Source: an uncultured archaeon
Lineage (GTDB): Archaea > Halobacteriota > Methanosarcinia > Methanotrichales > Methanotrichaceae
DNA length: 6,320 nucleotides
Direction: 5' to 3'
Assembly: GCA_902385025.1 (NCBI GenBank)
Contig: CABMDX010000331.1
Span: 1-6,320, forward strand
Positions 1 through 6,042 of this stretch are shown here, one piece after another. Positions within the stretch are counted from its first letter, which is position 1. Each line of letters begins with the position of its first letter. The notes beneath the pieces were generated by a model. It was not told the DNA's origin. It searched no databases and saw only the letters and a list, made by a program, of their open reading frames with translations. The position numbers were made by a program, and so were the translations under genes.

Positions 1-1047
1 CAGACCGCCATCAACGGATTTCTTCCAGAGCGTCAGTCCATTTGCGCCGGAAAGAATTTCAATGCTTTGAGCGATATTACTGCCTGTATTGTCTCCATCC
101 TGGCTCATGGTGTAGATAAAAATCTAATCCCTAACATAAAAAATAAGATCCTGGATCGGCATTGCCAGGGAAAAGCTTGCGAAGGTCTGATTCCAGAGAA
201 ATGCATGACCCTTTCCGTCAAGAGCCTCCAGTGTGGTGGAGATGTTCTGTGCAGATCCCTCTTCGGTAGATAAGTTGATTTCATAGCTGGCTCGGATGCT
301 GTCTGGCACCTGGTCCATTGTGAGGTTGCCTGCCGGATATTCGACGGTAATGGCTCCCGGAAATATTCTGGAATCAATTTCTGTGCCATTGGCGCCATCG
401 ATGCTGGAAATACTGGTGGCCAGGGTTCCTTTCAGGCTGTCGATGCCAAATACATGCACCAGAAACTCAGAGGCATTGTCCTCGTTGATGTCTTTGATGG
501 GATAAGCAAGTGTTACGGCCAGAATCTGGGATCTGCTCCAGATCTCCTTGCCAGATCTCCCATCCAGTGCGGCCACGCTGCTGTAAGGAATGAAGTCGGT
601 GCCCGCAAAGAGCACATCCAGCATGATGTCCGTCAGTCCATCGTCGTTCAAGTCTCCGGCAGGAGCAGCAAAGGCCAGAGCACCGGTATATTTCTTCTGC
701 CAGAGTTCTTCTCCATCGCTTCCGCGAATTGCCAGGATCTCTGAGCTGAATGTATTGTTTGTCGGATCGCTACTGATATTTATCGCTAGCAGGTCTGCGG
801 CCTTATTCCTGCTGAGGTTTGAAACCGGGAATGCCATGCTGAATATCTGTGGCGAATTAACGCTTCCTGGCATAAGGCTCGCATCCTGGTAGTAATTGAA
901 AAAATCCATATCCTTTTGGTTGTTATCGCTCGCAGAAATCTGATTCGCGATTGTATTCGGCTCATTTGACCGGGATTCATTCCCATCGGCGGCCACCAAT
1001 GGCAACAGGAAATAGCATATGATCAAAGAAAACGCGATTATTTTTAT
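1..1047 (-). pseudogene. Secreted repeat (FG-GAP/beta-propeller-like) protein, interrupted by in-frame TAG and with ATA at the expected start; partial at left edge
   Basis: Exported protein of unknown function, probably cell-surface. The longest stop-free stretch with a usable start is 124-1026 (TTG start, 300 codons). The same frame is open upstream to about 1110 and encodes a better signal peptide beginning at 1047 (ATA AAA ATA ATC, reading xKIIAFSLIICYFLLPLVAA). An AGGGGG ribosome-binding site sits 7 nt before that ATA. Numbered from the TTG, five repeats of about 52-59 residues start near 66, 120, 174, 229 and 288. Each has a P-x-x-[DN]-[LI]-x(6)-[DE] loop (clearest as DLNDDGLTD at 125-133), strands, and usually a [LI]DGxxGxE[IL]W-like turn (ALDGRSGKEIW at 153-163). 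The loops resemble FG-GAP/VCBS-type calcium loops, and the turns resemble PQQ-type propeller blades. Many N-X-S/T sequons fit an extracellular location. The TAG at 124-126 falls inside the loop of repeat 5, and the same frame then stays open for 41 codons to the window edge, including the next blade turn (LSGANGLTLWKK). I infer a degraded gene. A functional truncated product from the TTG, or recoding of UAG, cannot be excluded. Confidence 0.6.
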
Positions 1048-1054
1048 ATTAAAA

Positions 1055-1060
1055 CCCCCT
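1055..1060 (-). promoter_or_regulatory. Ribosome-binding site pointing to the ATA start of the repeat protein
   Basis: The minus strand reads AGGGGG, close to the archaeal Shine-Dalgarno AGGAGG. Its spacing is 7 nt to the ATA at 1047-1045 but about 28 nt to the TTG at 1026-1024. The spacing argues that translation originally began at 1047 and that the start codon there has changed, presumably from ATG. Confidence 0.45.
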
Positions 1061-1202
1061 ATTGTTGATAAAACTGATCTGGGTCCCTGGAATATGAATC
1101 TTCGCCTGTCTTAGGCTCAAAAAATTATCCATTGACCCGTCTTCCTGGGACAATATGATGTGATCGCTCTTCCCCGCTCCAGGAAGCTCATTGATATTTG
1201 CA

Positions 1203-1212
1203 CATATACATG
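1203..1212 (-). promoter_or_regulatory. Possible TATA box of the repeat protein gene
   Basis: The minus strand reads TGTATATGTG in an AT-rich stretch, the best TATA-like element upstream of the repeat protein. If real, it would place the transcript start near 1180 and give a leader of about 130 nt. The match is only moderate, and no BRE is obvious. The intergenic stretch 1048-1300 holds no convincing gene. Confidence 0.25.
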
Positions 1213-1241
1213 CAAAAAATGGACATCCGGCCAAAGAGGGC

Positions 1242-1259
1242 AAAAAGCGCATTGCTTTT
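1242..1259 (-). terminator. Possible terminator after the coiled-coil protein gene
   Basis: About 40 nt past the stop codon at 1301, the minus strand has a 6-bp perfect stem (AAAAGC at 1259-1254, GCTTTT at 1248-1243) with a 5-nt loop. It runs straight into a run of five T (1246-1242). The stem is short and AT-rich; in archaea the T-run would be the main signal. Confidence 0.35.
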
Positions 1260-1300
1260 CAGCCGGAAGAAATTGACAATTGCAAGTTTTAGCTACTCTT

Positions 1301-2071
1301 TCAGAAGCCCTTCATCCTCTCTTTGGCTGCGGCCAGCTTTTCCTTAGCTGCTTCCATGTCTGCTGCCATCTTCTCTTTGGCGGATGAGAGACTGTCCGCC
1401 CTGGTTTCGGCGGGCGTTGTCTTTTCGGCTGCAAGGCTTGCAGCGGGATTGGTTACTGCAGGAGTCTGGTTTGTTGTGGTGGCAGCCGCAACAGTAGTAT
1501 CCGGGCAGTAGCCGGGTGTGAGCGGTGTTGTGCCTTCATTTATGCCTATGCTCAAATTCTCAAGGAAGCTCGTCATGATCTTTTCATTCATATTTCCATC
1601 CATGAGCACCAGAACCACTGCCTGGTTGACTGGCTGATAGGCGAATAATATCTGATTTTCTACCTGTCCCCAAAGAGCCTGGCTCTGCATTGTATCGTTG
1701 TATTTCGCATCCACCAATGCCGAATTATATTCCTTGAGCAGGGGTATCAACTCAGCGGGCTTAAGCTCTCTTTGTGGTATCTGGCAGGGGTAAATGATAT
1801 GTATGCTGACTCTGCTGTCGTTGAGACGCATAGATGCCTTTACCTCTCTGCCTGCAGCATAGTCGGCCTCATCTATGGTTTCTGGTTCCACTACCACCTG
1901 CGAAGGCAGGCTGAAATTGAGCACAGCATAGCCCTTCATAGGCGCAGTTATATTGGTGATCTGATCGTCACTTGCTGCAGCCGACAGCGAGATCATTAGG
2001 CCCAGCAGTATGCAGCCTAATAGCAGAGTCCTTCCAAAAGGAAATCTGCACGGCAAAATTGCTATTGTCAT
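1301..2071 (-). CDS. Secreted protein with Thr/Ala/Pro-rich linker and C-terminal charged helix; unknown function
   Basis: I do not recognise a named family. From the ATG at 2071 the product is 256 residues. Residues 1-34 form a signal peptide or membrane anchor, with a basic stretch (R9, R14), a hydrophobic core (about 16-30) and an AAAS end. Residues 35-180 form a folded domain with several beta-strand-like stretches. Residues 181-222 are a low-complexity linker rich in T, P and A (for example TTVAAATTTNQTPAVTNPAA). Residues 228-256 are an Ala/Lys/Glu/Met helix with near-repeats AKEKMAADMEAAKEKLAAAKERM, likely a coiled coil or a binding tail. Six N-X-S/T sequons (N40, N52, N84, N125, N172, N201) fit export and glycosylation. 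The ATG at 2071 is preferred to the TTG at 2077 because GAGGTGG lies 7 nt before it. The gene is divergent from the LTD pair and has its own TATA-like promoter. A role on the cell surface is inferred only from export and architecture. Confidence 0.85.
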   Translation of the reverse strand: MTIAILPCRFPFGRTLLLGCILLGLMISLSAAASDDQITNITAPMKGYAVLNFSLPSQVVVEPETIDEADYAAGREVKASMRLNDSRVSIHIIYPCQIPQRELKPAELIPLLKEYNSALVDAKYNDTMQSQALWGQVENQILFAYQPVNQAVVLVLMDGNMNEKIMTSFLENLSIGINEGTTPLTPGYCPDTTVAAATTTNQTPAVTNPAASLAAEKTTPAETRADSLSSAKEKMAADMEAAKEKLAAAKERMKGF

Positions 2072-2078
2072 ATCCAAT

Positions 2079-2085
2079 CCACCTC
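2079..2085 (-). promoter_or_regulatory. Ribosome-binding site that sets the ATG at 2071
   Basis: The minus strand reads GAGGTGG, a strong match to the archaeal anti-Shine-Dalgarno. It is 7 nt from the ATG at 2071 but only 1 nt from the upstream in-frame TTG at 2077, so the shorter start is favoured. Confidence 0.75.
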
Positions 2086-2149
2086 ATTGCTTTTGGTTAC
2101 ATCTCCCACGATAACTTCTGGTTATTTGATTTCAGTTATAACTCTCTAA

Positions 2150-2157
2150 CTATATAG
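2150..2157 (-). promoter_or_regulatory. TATA box of the coiled-coil protein gene
   Basis: The minus strand reads CTATATAG, a clean archaeal TATA-like element 79 nt or more upstream of the ATG at 2071. With the usual spacing of about 25 nt, transcription would start near 2127, leaving a leader of about 55 nt that contains the ribosome-binding site. Confidence 0.45.
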
Positions 2158-2235
2158 CCGTTTTCCAGATTTGTTTTGTCAATCCATGTCTGCTGCAGTC
2201 TATTTTTCCCGGCGATAGTTGCACCTCCGATATGA

Positions 2236-2244
2236 TGATATACC
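2236..2244 (+). promoter_or_regulatory. Possible TATA box of the LTD gene pair
   Basis: The plus strand has a TGATATAC-type element in the divergent intergenic region, about 70 nt before the GTG at 2314. Transcription would begin near 2266. The element is weak, and a TTAATTGT stretch at 2261-2268 is an alternative. The region 2072-2313 holds no gene that I can support. Confidence 0.25.
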
Positions 2245-2299
2245 TGAAACTAGTCCCTGATTAATTGTGCAGGCAATGGATATGGATTTGAGCATGTGT

Positions 2300-2306
2300 G
2301 GAGGTG
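2300..2306 (+). promoter_or_regulatory. Strong ribosome-binding site that sets the GTG start at 2314
   Basis: GGAGGTG is a near-perfect archaeal Shine-Dalgarno, 7 nt before GTG AAA AAA. An in-frame GTG at 2296 lies upstream of this element, so it cannot be the start served by it. The residues it would add (MWRWLA) also spoil an otherwise standard signal peptide. Confidence 0.8.
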
Positions 2307-2313
2307 GCTTGCA

Positions 2314-2781
2314 GTGAAAAAAACTTCGAATGCGCTTTGTTTTGCGGCAACAGTTATGGTTTTGACATTTAGCGCTGCCGCTTCGGTAGTTTTGAACGAG
2401 ATGGAGCTGAACCCGCCCGAGGGCGGAGCTGATTGGGTGGAGATTTACAATTCAGGAAATGACAGCGTAGACATCAGTGGATGGACTGCTACTATCACGG
2501 ATGGCAGTTGGGTGGGCAAGTTCCCGGCTGTGTCGGCTGGAACCATATTGCCTTCCAAGGGATTCTATGTCTTTAATGGCCAGTCTTCCTGGAACCATGA
2601 TAACGGCGGATTTGCCACACTTTATGCCGCTTCAGGAGAGGAAGTGGATAGGTCTGCGACCCGAAAAGACGACCTGAACAATGACTTTACCTATGGCAGG
2701 AAGCCCGATGGACATGACACAAATGCAGATGCCGACTGGGGCCTTGGATCTGCCACAAAGGGATCGTCAAATGTGCGCTGA
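2314..2781 (+). CDS. Secreted lamin tail domain (LTD) protein, first of a tandem pair
   Basis: Small exported protein of 155 residues made almost entirely of one LTD, the immunoglobulin-like beta-sandwich found in nuclear lamins and in many secreted prokaryotic proteins. Residues 1-24 are a signal peptide: a VKK basic start, a hydrophobic core and an SAAAS end. The LTD begins with the hallmark VVLNEMELNPPEGGADWVEI (25-44). It continues with YNSGNDSVDISGW (45-57), where Asp and Trp are typical conserved positions, then GTILPSKGFYVF (76-87), and ends with the DFTYGRKPDG segment (124-133) characteristic of these domains. No catalytic motif is present. In prokaryotes LTDs are linked to cell-surface binding or adhesion, often beside nucleases or hydrolases; here the domain stands alone, so the role is unknown. 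It lies 34 nt before a paralogue and is probably co-transcribed with it. The GTG start is chosen for its ribosome-binding site. Confidence 0.88.
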   Translation: MKKTSNALCFAATVMVLTFSAAASVVLNEMELNPPEGGADWVEIYNSGNDSVDISGWTATITDGSWVGKFPAVSAGTILPSKGFYVFNGQSSWNHDNGGFATLYAASGEEVDRSATRKDDLNNDFTYGRKPDGHDTNADADWGLGSATKGSSNVR

Positions 2782-2800
2782 GTTGATTGGAGATAAGTGT

Positions 2801-2806
2801 GGAGAG
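2801..2806 (+). promoter_or_regulatory. Ribosome-binding site of the second LTD gene
   Basis: GGAGAG lies 9 nt before the ATG at 2816. It supports 2816 over the in-frame ATG at 2831 and over the open frame that runs back into the first LTD gene. An out-of-frame ATGAAATGA minicistron (2811-2819) overlaps the start and might tune initiation. Confidence 0.5.
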
Positions 2807-2815
2807 TGTAATGAA

Positions 2816-3328
2816 ATGAGTTTCATATCTATGGACTTTGGGAAGGCATTCCTGGTCTCTTGTGCTCTCGTGGCCATTTGTGGTCTGGGCCTTGCAGATG
2901 TAGTCATCAATGAGGTTGAGCTCAGCCCACCAGATAATGGCACCGTCTGGGTGGAGCTTTATAATACGGGAGATGCGGCAGTTGATTTGACCGGCTGGAC
3001 AGTCAAGATCGTGGACACTCCATGGACGGGCACCATTCCTTTGAGCGGCACCATAGATACCAAGGGATTACTGGCAGTGGATGGCCAATCGAGATGGATT
3101 GCGACCGGCAACGGAAGCGTCTTCCTCTATGATGGCTCTGGGAATGTGGCAAATAAGACTCCGCAGCTTGCGGACGATTCCCACTCAGACTTCACAAACA
3201 GCCGTGTTCCGGATGGCAAGAATACCAATACGGGCGCTGATTTTGCCTTCATAATGGGCAGCAAAGGCAGATCCAACTCCGGATATTCTGCCGTATCCAG
3301 CAAACCCATAGCCCTCGGCAGGGCATAA
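2816..3328 (+). CDS. Secreted lamin tail domain (LTD) protein, second of a tandem pair
   Basis: Product of 170 residues, paralogous to the preceding gene. Residues 1-27 are a signal peptide with a hydrophobic core AFLVSCALVAICGLGLA (11-27). The LTD starts at DVVINEVELSPPDNGTVWVE (28-47). It continues with LYNTGDAAVDLTGW (48-61), GTIDTKGLLAVDGQSRW (78-94), and DFTNSRVPDG (125-134), which matches DFTYGRKPDG in the neighbour. Both proteins end the domain with a G-S-x-x-x-G-x-S-N motif (GSKGRSN here, GSATKGSSN there). This copy has an extra 17-residue tail (SGYSAVSSKPIALGRA). The conserved framework with strongly diverged loops indicates an old duplication rather than a recent one. The open reading frame extends upstream to 2681, but that part overlaps the first LTD gene in another frame and is not expected to be translated. 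Function is unknown; a non-enzymatic surface-binding role is the usual inference for lone LTDs. Confidence 0.88.
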   Translation: MSFISMDFGKAFLVSCALVAICGLGLADVVINEVELSPPDNGTVWVELYNTGDAAVDLTGWTVKIVDTPWTGTIPLSGTIDTKGLLAVDGQSRWIATGNGSVFLYDGSGNVANKTPQLADDSHSDFTNSRVPDGKNTNTGADFAFIMGSKGRSNSGYSAVSSKPIALGRA

Positions 3329-3331
3329 GAG

Positions 3332-3401
3332 TTGACTGAGGGCAAGGGCCCACAAAAATTTTTTGGCATCTTTTCAGCATATCTCGGGCCAGTTCAGTTA
3401 A
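3332..3401. terminator. Bidirectional terminator region between convergent genes
   Basis: The 80-nt gap between two convergent stop codons (3328 and 3409) contains AAAAATTTTTT at 3354-3364. This gives a T-run of six on the plus strand and five on the minus strand, as expected for archaeal termination in both directions. An imperfect inverted repeat surrounds it: TTGACTGA (3332-3339) with TCAGTTAA (3394-3401), one G-T wobble, and GGCCC (3347-3351) with GGGCC (3386-3390). The T-runs are the stronger evidence; the long-loop stem is speculative. Confidence 0.5.
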
Positions 3402-3408
3402 TATGAGC

Positions 3409-4245
3409 TTATATGCTGAGATGGTAGGAATTTCCTGCCATGAAGTCTCTGGTGTGATCGCTCTTATTGATGACATTGCCCCTTCCGTCTCTCTGGGAGA
3501 CTGTGATGGTATGGGTTCCGCTTCCGTTTACCGTGAAGCTGGCCGTGCCGTCTATGACTCCATCGCTGCCATCGCTGCTGTAGAAGACACCGTCGAGGTA
3601 TACATCGAATCCTTTGATCCTCTCGGATGCTATGGTTATCTTGCTCCTTCCAGGTATTGCCGAATTTGCTTCAGCCGACGGGCCAGACGGCTGCACTGCA
3701 GCGGGCGAGGCGTCCAGGATCAGGGCATTGCTTGGCTGGCTACTGTCTGCAAGGATTATAAAGAGCCTGCCGGCCTCCCCTGCCGTCAGCCTGAGAAGGT
3801 GATAGCCTCCGGAGAATAGATAATTCCAATGCTTGATAGTGCTCTTTGCATAAGATATGAGGTATATGTCTGCATAGCCCGTCTTCTGCGTATAGGCGAT
3901 GAGATCGACCTCATCTCCCTGCATGATCTGCCCGGAGCGGCTCCAGGTTTTATTTTCTCTGATCCATAGATACGCCTCCGAGGGATTGAATGCGTAATCG
4001 GAGTAGTTGATCTGGGTAGAGTCCAGCATGATTGAAGATGGTTCATTGCCGCTGATGTTGAATGCCATTGGAAGTGTGAGATCGGTTGAGATCTCTGTGG
4101 ACGATTGCTGCACGCTATCCGTCCATGGCTCCGACGTCCATATCTGATTTCCCGTGGGTCCGGCCTCTGCCGATATCGTGAGCAGCAAAGTCAGCAAGAA
4201 TGCAGTGATGTGTTTATGGATGCGAAGCGGTTTTGCGGGTTTCAT
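3409..4245 (-). CDS. Secreted two-domain protein with C-terminal PEGA-like beta domain; unknown function
   Basis: Product of 278 residues with no family I can name confidently. Residues 1-28 are a signal peptide: a basic start with K3, K6, R8, K11, a hydrophobic core ITAFLLTLLLTIS, and cleavage probably after AEA. Residues 30-180 form a beta-rich domain with conserved-looking aromatic segments (YLWIRENKTW 92-101, GYADIYLISY 123-132, GGYHLLRLTAGEAGRLFIIL 146-165). Residues 181-200 are a Pro/Ser/Ala linker. Residues 202-278 form a compact domain, KITIASERIKGFDVYLDGVF onward, with the 'xVYLDG' strand and a late G-THTITVS strand. This resembles PEGA or carboxypeptidase-regulatory-like beta-sandwiches, but that is a visual impression. 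There is no catalytic motif. The ATG at 4245 follows the signal peptide logic, but the nearest ribosome-binding site (GGAGGG, 4265-4260) is 14 nt away. It lies 72 nt downstream of argS on the same strand, with a T-rich tract between, so it is probably transcribed separately. Confidence 0.85.
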   Translation of the reverse strand: MKPAKPLRIHKHITAFLLTLLLTISAEAGPTGNQIWTSEPWTDSVQQSSTEISTDLTLPMAFNISGNEPSSIMLDSTQINYSDYAFNPSEAYLWIRENKTWSRSGQIMQGDEVDLIAYTQKTGYADIYLISYAKSTIKHWNYLFSGGYHLLRLTAGEAGRLFIILADSSQPSNALILDASPAAVQPSGPSAEANSAIPGRSKITIASERIKGFDVYLDGVFYSSDGSDGVIDGTASFTVNGSGTHTITVSQRDGRGNVINKSDHTRDFMAGNSYHLSI

Positions 4246-4284
4246 ATGAGTCAGATCCGCCCTCCAGGGCTATTTAGGGTTTGC

Positions 4285-4302
4285 TAAATAAAAGAATAAA
4301 AA
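4285..4302 (-). terminator. T-rich tract after argS, possibly doubling as the promoter of the next gene
   Basis: The minus strand reads TTTTTATTCTTTTATTTA just after the argS stop codon, a typical archaeal T-rich termination zone. The TTTTATTTA portion (4293-4285) also lies about 40 nt before the ATG at 4245. It could therefore act as a TATA element for that gene with a short leader. The two roles cannot be separated from sequence alone. Confidence 0.45.
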
Positions 4303-4317
4303 TGGATAATGTTGGCT

Positions 4318-6000
4318 CTACATGGTCTCCAGAGCGTCTATGCCCAGCGTTTCCAGTGTCGTTCGCAGGGCGTTTCTGGCCGCTCTTGCCAGAGCCATTC
4401 TGGCGTCCCGCAACTCGGGGGGTGCATCCAGCACGGGGCTGTAGCGGTAGAAGAGGTTGAAGCTCTCCGCGAGCTCGCGGGCATAGGTTGCCAGATGATG
4501 CGGCTTCAGCTCTCGGGCAGCTCTGTCGATGACCAGGTCGAACTGCGCTATCATCTTGATCAGGGCTATTTCATTCTCGCCTGTGAGAAGGTCTGCCTGG
4601 AAGGGCTTTGCGCCTTCGCCCTTGCGCAGAATGCTGCAGGCCCTTGCATGGGAGTATTGAATGAATGGCGCAGAGAGCTTCTCAAAGTCCAGAGCCTGCT
4701 TCCAGTCGAACATGGTGGCTTTGTCTGCGGATACCCGGACCACGTCATAGCGCACGGCACCCGCGGCCACCTGCTTTGCCACCTTTCTGCGGAAAGCCTC
4801 GTCTTCCTCTGGCCGGCGCATACTCACCTCCTCATAGGCCCGGCTTTCCACCTCGTCCAGCAGTTCATCCGCTGAGATGAATTTGCCTTTTCTCGTGCTC
4901 ATGGAGCCCGTGGGAAGAGATACGAACTCGAATATCACCACTTCCGGCTCACGGATGCCAAGCAAGCGCAGCGCTGTGCGAAGCTGTCCGGAGACCAGCT
5001 TGTGGTCTGCGCCCAGGATGTCCACGGAGCGGTCGGAGTTCTCGGACTTCCAGCGGTGGTAGGCAAGGTCGCGGGTGATGTACAGGGAGGTTCCGTTGGC
5101 CCTCTTGAGCACCATCTTCTTCTCAAAACCATGCTGGCTCAAGTCTAGCTGGAAGGCTCCTTCCTCCCATTCGGTCAGGCCCGTCTTCTCTAGCAAGCCG
5201 ACGATCTCAGCCACATCTCCGCTCTGCACGAACTCCGACTCCCAGTGGTAGCTGTCGTGGCGGATGTTCATGCGGTGAAGCGTCTCTTCGATGCCCTTGA
5301 TCGCATATTTTACTGCGCTCTGAATCTTGGCTACAGTCTCTTCGTCCCCTGCCTCGTAGCGCTGGATAACCTGGTCCGCCTCTGTGCGGATCTCGGGCTC
5401 GGTCTCCATGGCCTTGTTGGCCGCGATATAGACCTTTGCAATGGCATGATCAGGTTTGCTGCCATCGAGCTGGAAGCGATCGCAGCCCACGACCACCATG
5501 GCCTCCTGGCGGCCCATGTCGTTGACGTAATACTCGGCATCAACCGTGCAGCCCTCCCGGCGCAAGATCCTGACAAGCGTGTCTCCTATCACCGAGTTTC
5601 GGATGTGGCCCACATGCAGCGGGCCATCGGGATTGGCGGAGGTATGCTCCACGATGACCTTCTCTTTCAATCGCCCTGTCCAGGCATTGTCCGCGAGTGC
5701 CTGCTCCAGGACCGTGTTCAGGAATCTGCGGTTCATAAAGAAGTTGAGGTAAGGGCCGGTAAGCTCCACGTGGTCTACGTAATTGTAATCCCCGGAAATG
5801 GCCTGGTGAATCTCTTTCGCAATTTGCACCGGGCTTTTTTTCAGAGTCGGAGCCAGCCGGAAGGCGACAGATGAGGCCAGGTCGGCATGAGGGCTTATGT
5901 CGAGCCCAAGATTGTTTACTCCTTCCTCTACCTTGTAGCCGCAGCGGTCGAGGGCAGCTTTTATAAGCCCCTCAACCTCGCTAATAAAATCGAGAAACAT
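4318..6000 (-). CDS. argS: Arginyl-tRNA synthetase
   Basis: Class Ia aminoacyl-tRNA synthetase that charges tRNA(Arg) with arginine using ATP, in the cytoplasm. The product is 560 residues, normal for the family and complete. The N-terminal tRNA-binding Add-1 type domain covers about 1-88 and ends in TGPYLNFFMN. The catalytic Rossmann domain begins with VIVEHTSANPDGPLHVGHIR (115-134), with the HIGH motif as HVGH (129-132). It continues through YYVNDMGRQ (157-165) and DILGADHKLVSGQL (327-340). The KMSKS-equivalent loop is MSTRKGK (367-373). The anticodon-binding DALR domain occupies about 445-560, with FIQYSHARACSI (446-457), ESFNLFYRYSPVL (512-524) and the usual Leu-Gly-Ile C-terminal end (LGIDALETM). 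The ATG at 6000 fits the N-terminal domain. A weak GGTG lies about 5 nt upstream and a TATA element 43-50 nt upstream, so the leader is short. The stop codon is TAG. All key motifs are present, so it should be active. Confidence 0.98.
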   Translation of the reverse strand: MFLDFISEVEGLIKAALDRCGYKVEEGVNNLGLDISPHADLASSVAFRLAPTLKKSPVQIAKEIHQAISGDYNYVDHVELTGPYLNFFMNRRFLNTVLEQALADNAWTGRLKEKVIVEHTSANPDGPLHVGHIRNSVIGDTLVRILRREGCTVDAEYYVNDMGRQEAMVVVGCDRFQLDGSKPDHAIAKVYIAANKAMETEPEIRTEADQVIQRYEAGDEETVAKIQSAVKYAIKGIEETLHRMNIRHDSYHWESEFVQSGDVAEIVGLLEKTGLTEWEEGAFQLDLSQHGFEKKMVLKRANGTSLYITRDLAYHRWKSENSDRSVDILGADHKLVSGQLRTALRLLGIREPEVVIFEFVSLPTGSMSTRKGKFISADELLDEVESRAYEEVSMRRPEEDEAFRRKVAKQVAAGAVRYDVVRVSADKATMFDWKQALDFEKLSAPFIQYSHARACSILRKGEGAKPFQADLLTGENEIALIKMIAQFDLVIDRAARELKPHHLATYARELAESFNLFYRYSPVLDAPPELRDARMALARAARNALRTTLETLGIDALETM

Positions 6001-6042
6001 GGGAACACCAGTTATAGACTTCTAACTTCAATTGGACAGGGC

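Noticed and set aside
124..126. Pyrrolysine codon at the in-frame TAG
   Set aside because: The position is an Asp/Glu loop residue in sister repeats, not a catalytic site. argS ends in TAG with no backup stop nearby other than another TAG, and the gene also lacks a standard start codon. Decay is the simpler explanation, though pyl genes elsewhere cannot be checked from here.
1049..1252. Minus-strand open frame of 67 codons between the two left genes
   Set aside because: It has no ribosome-binding site, and its start overlaps the putative terminator hairpin. It shows no signal peptide or recognisable motif, and it runs over the ribosome-binding site and start of the next gene. A remnant cannot be excluded but is not supported.
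2681..2815. Upstream extension of the second LTD protein by 45 residues
   Set aside because: It overlaps the 3' end of the first LTD gene in another frame and would place a Met/Gln-rich stretch before the signal peptide. The GGAGAG site at 2801-2806 supports the ATG at 2816.
3403..3819. Plus-strand open frame of 138 codons
   Set aside because: It is antisense to the C-terminal half of the secreted two-domain protein, which has clear domain and signal peptide logic in the opposite strand.
4309..4875. Long plus-strand open frame opposite argS (188 codons)
   Set aside because: It is antisense to the well-supported C-terminal half of arginyl-tRNA synthetase, has no promoter or ribosome-binding site, and its translation is Cys/Gln/His-rich without any domain pattern.
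5245..5874. Plus-strand open frame of 209 codons
   Set aside because: It lies opposite the HVGH-containing catalytic region of argS and follows from the codon bias of that gene. It has no independent support.
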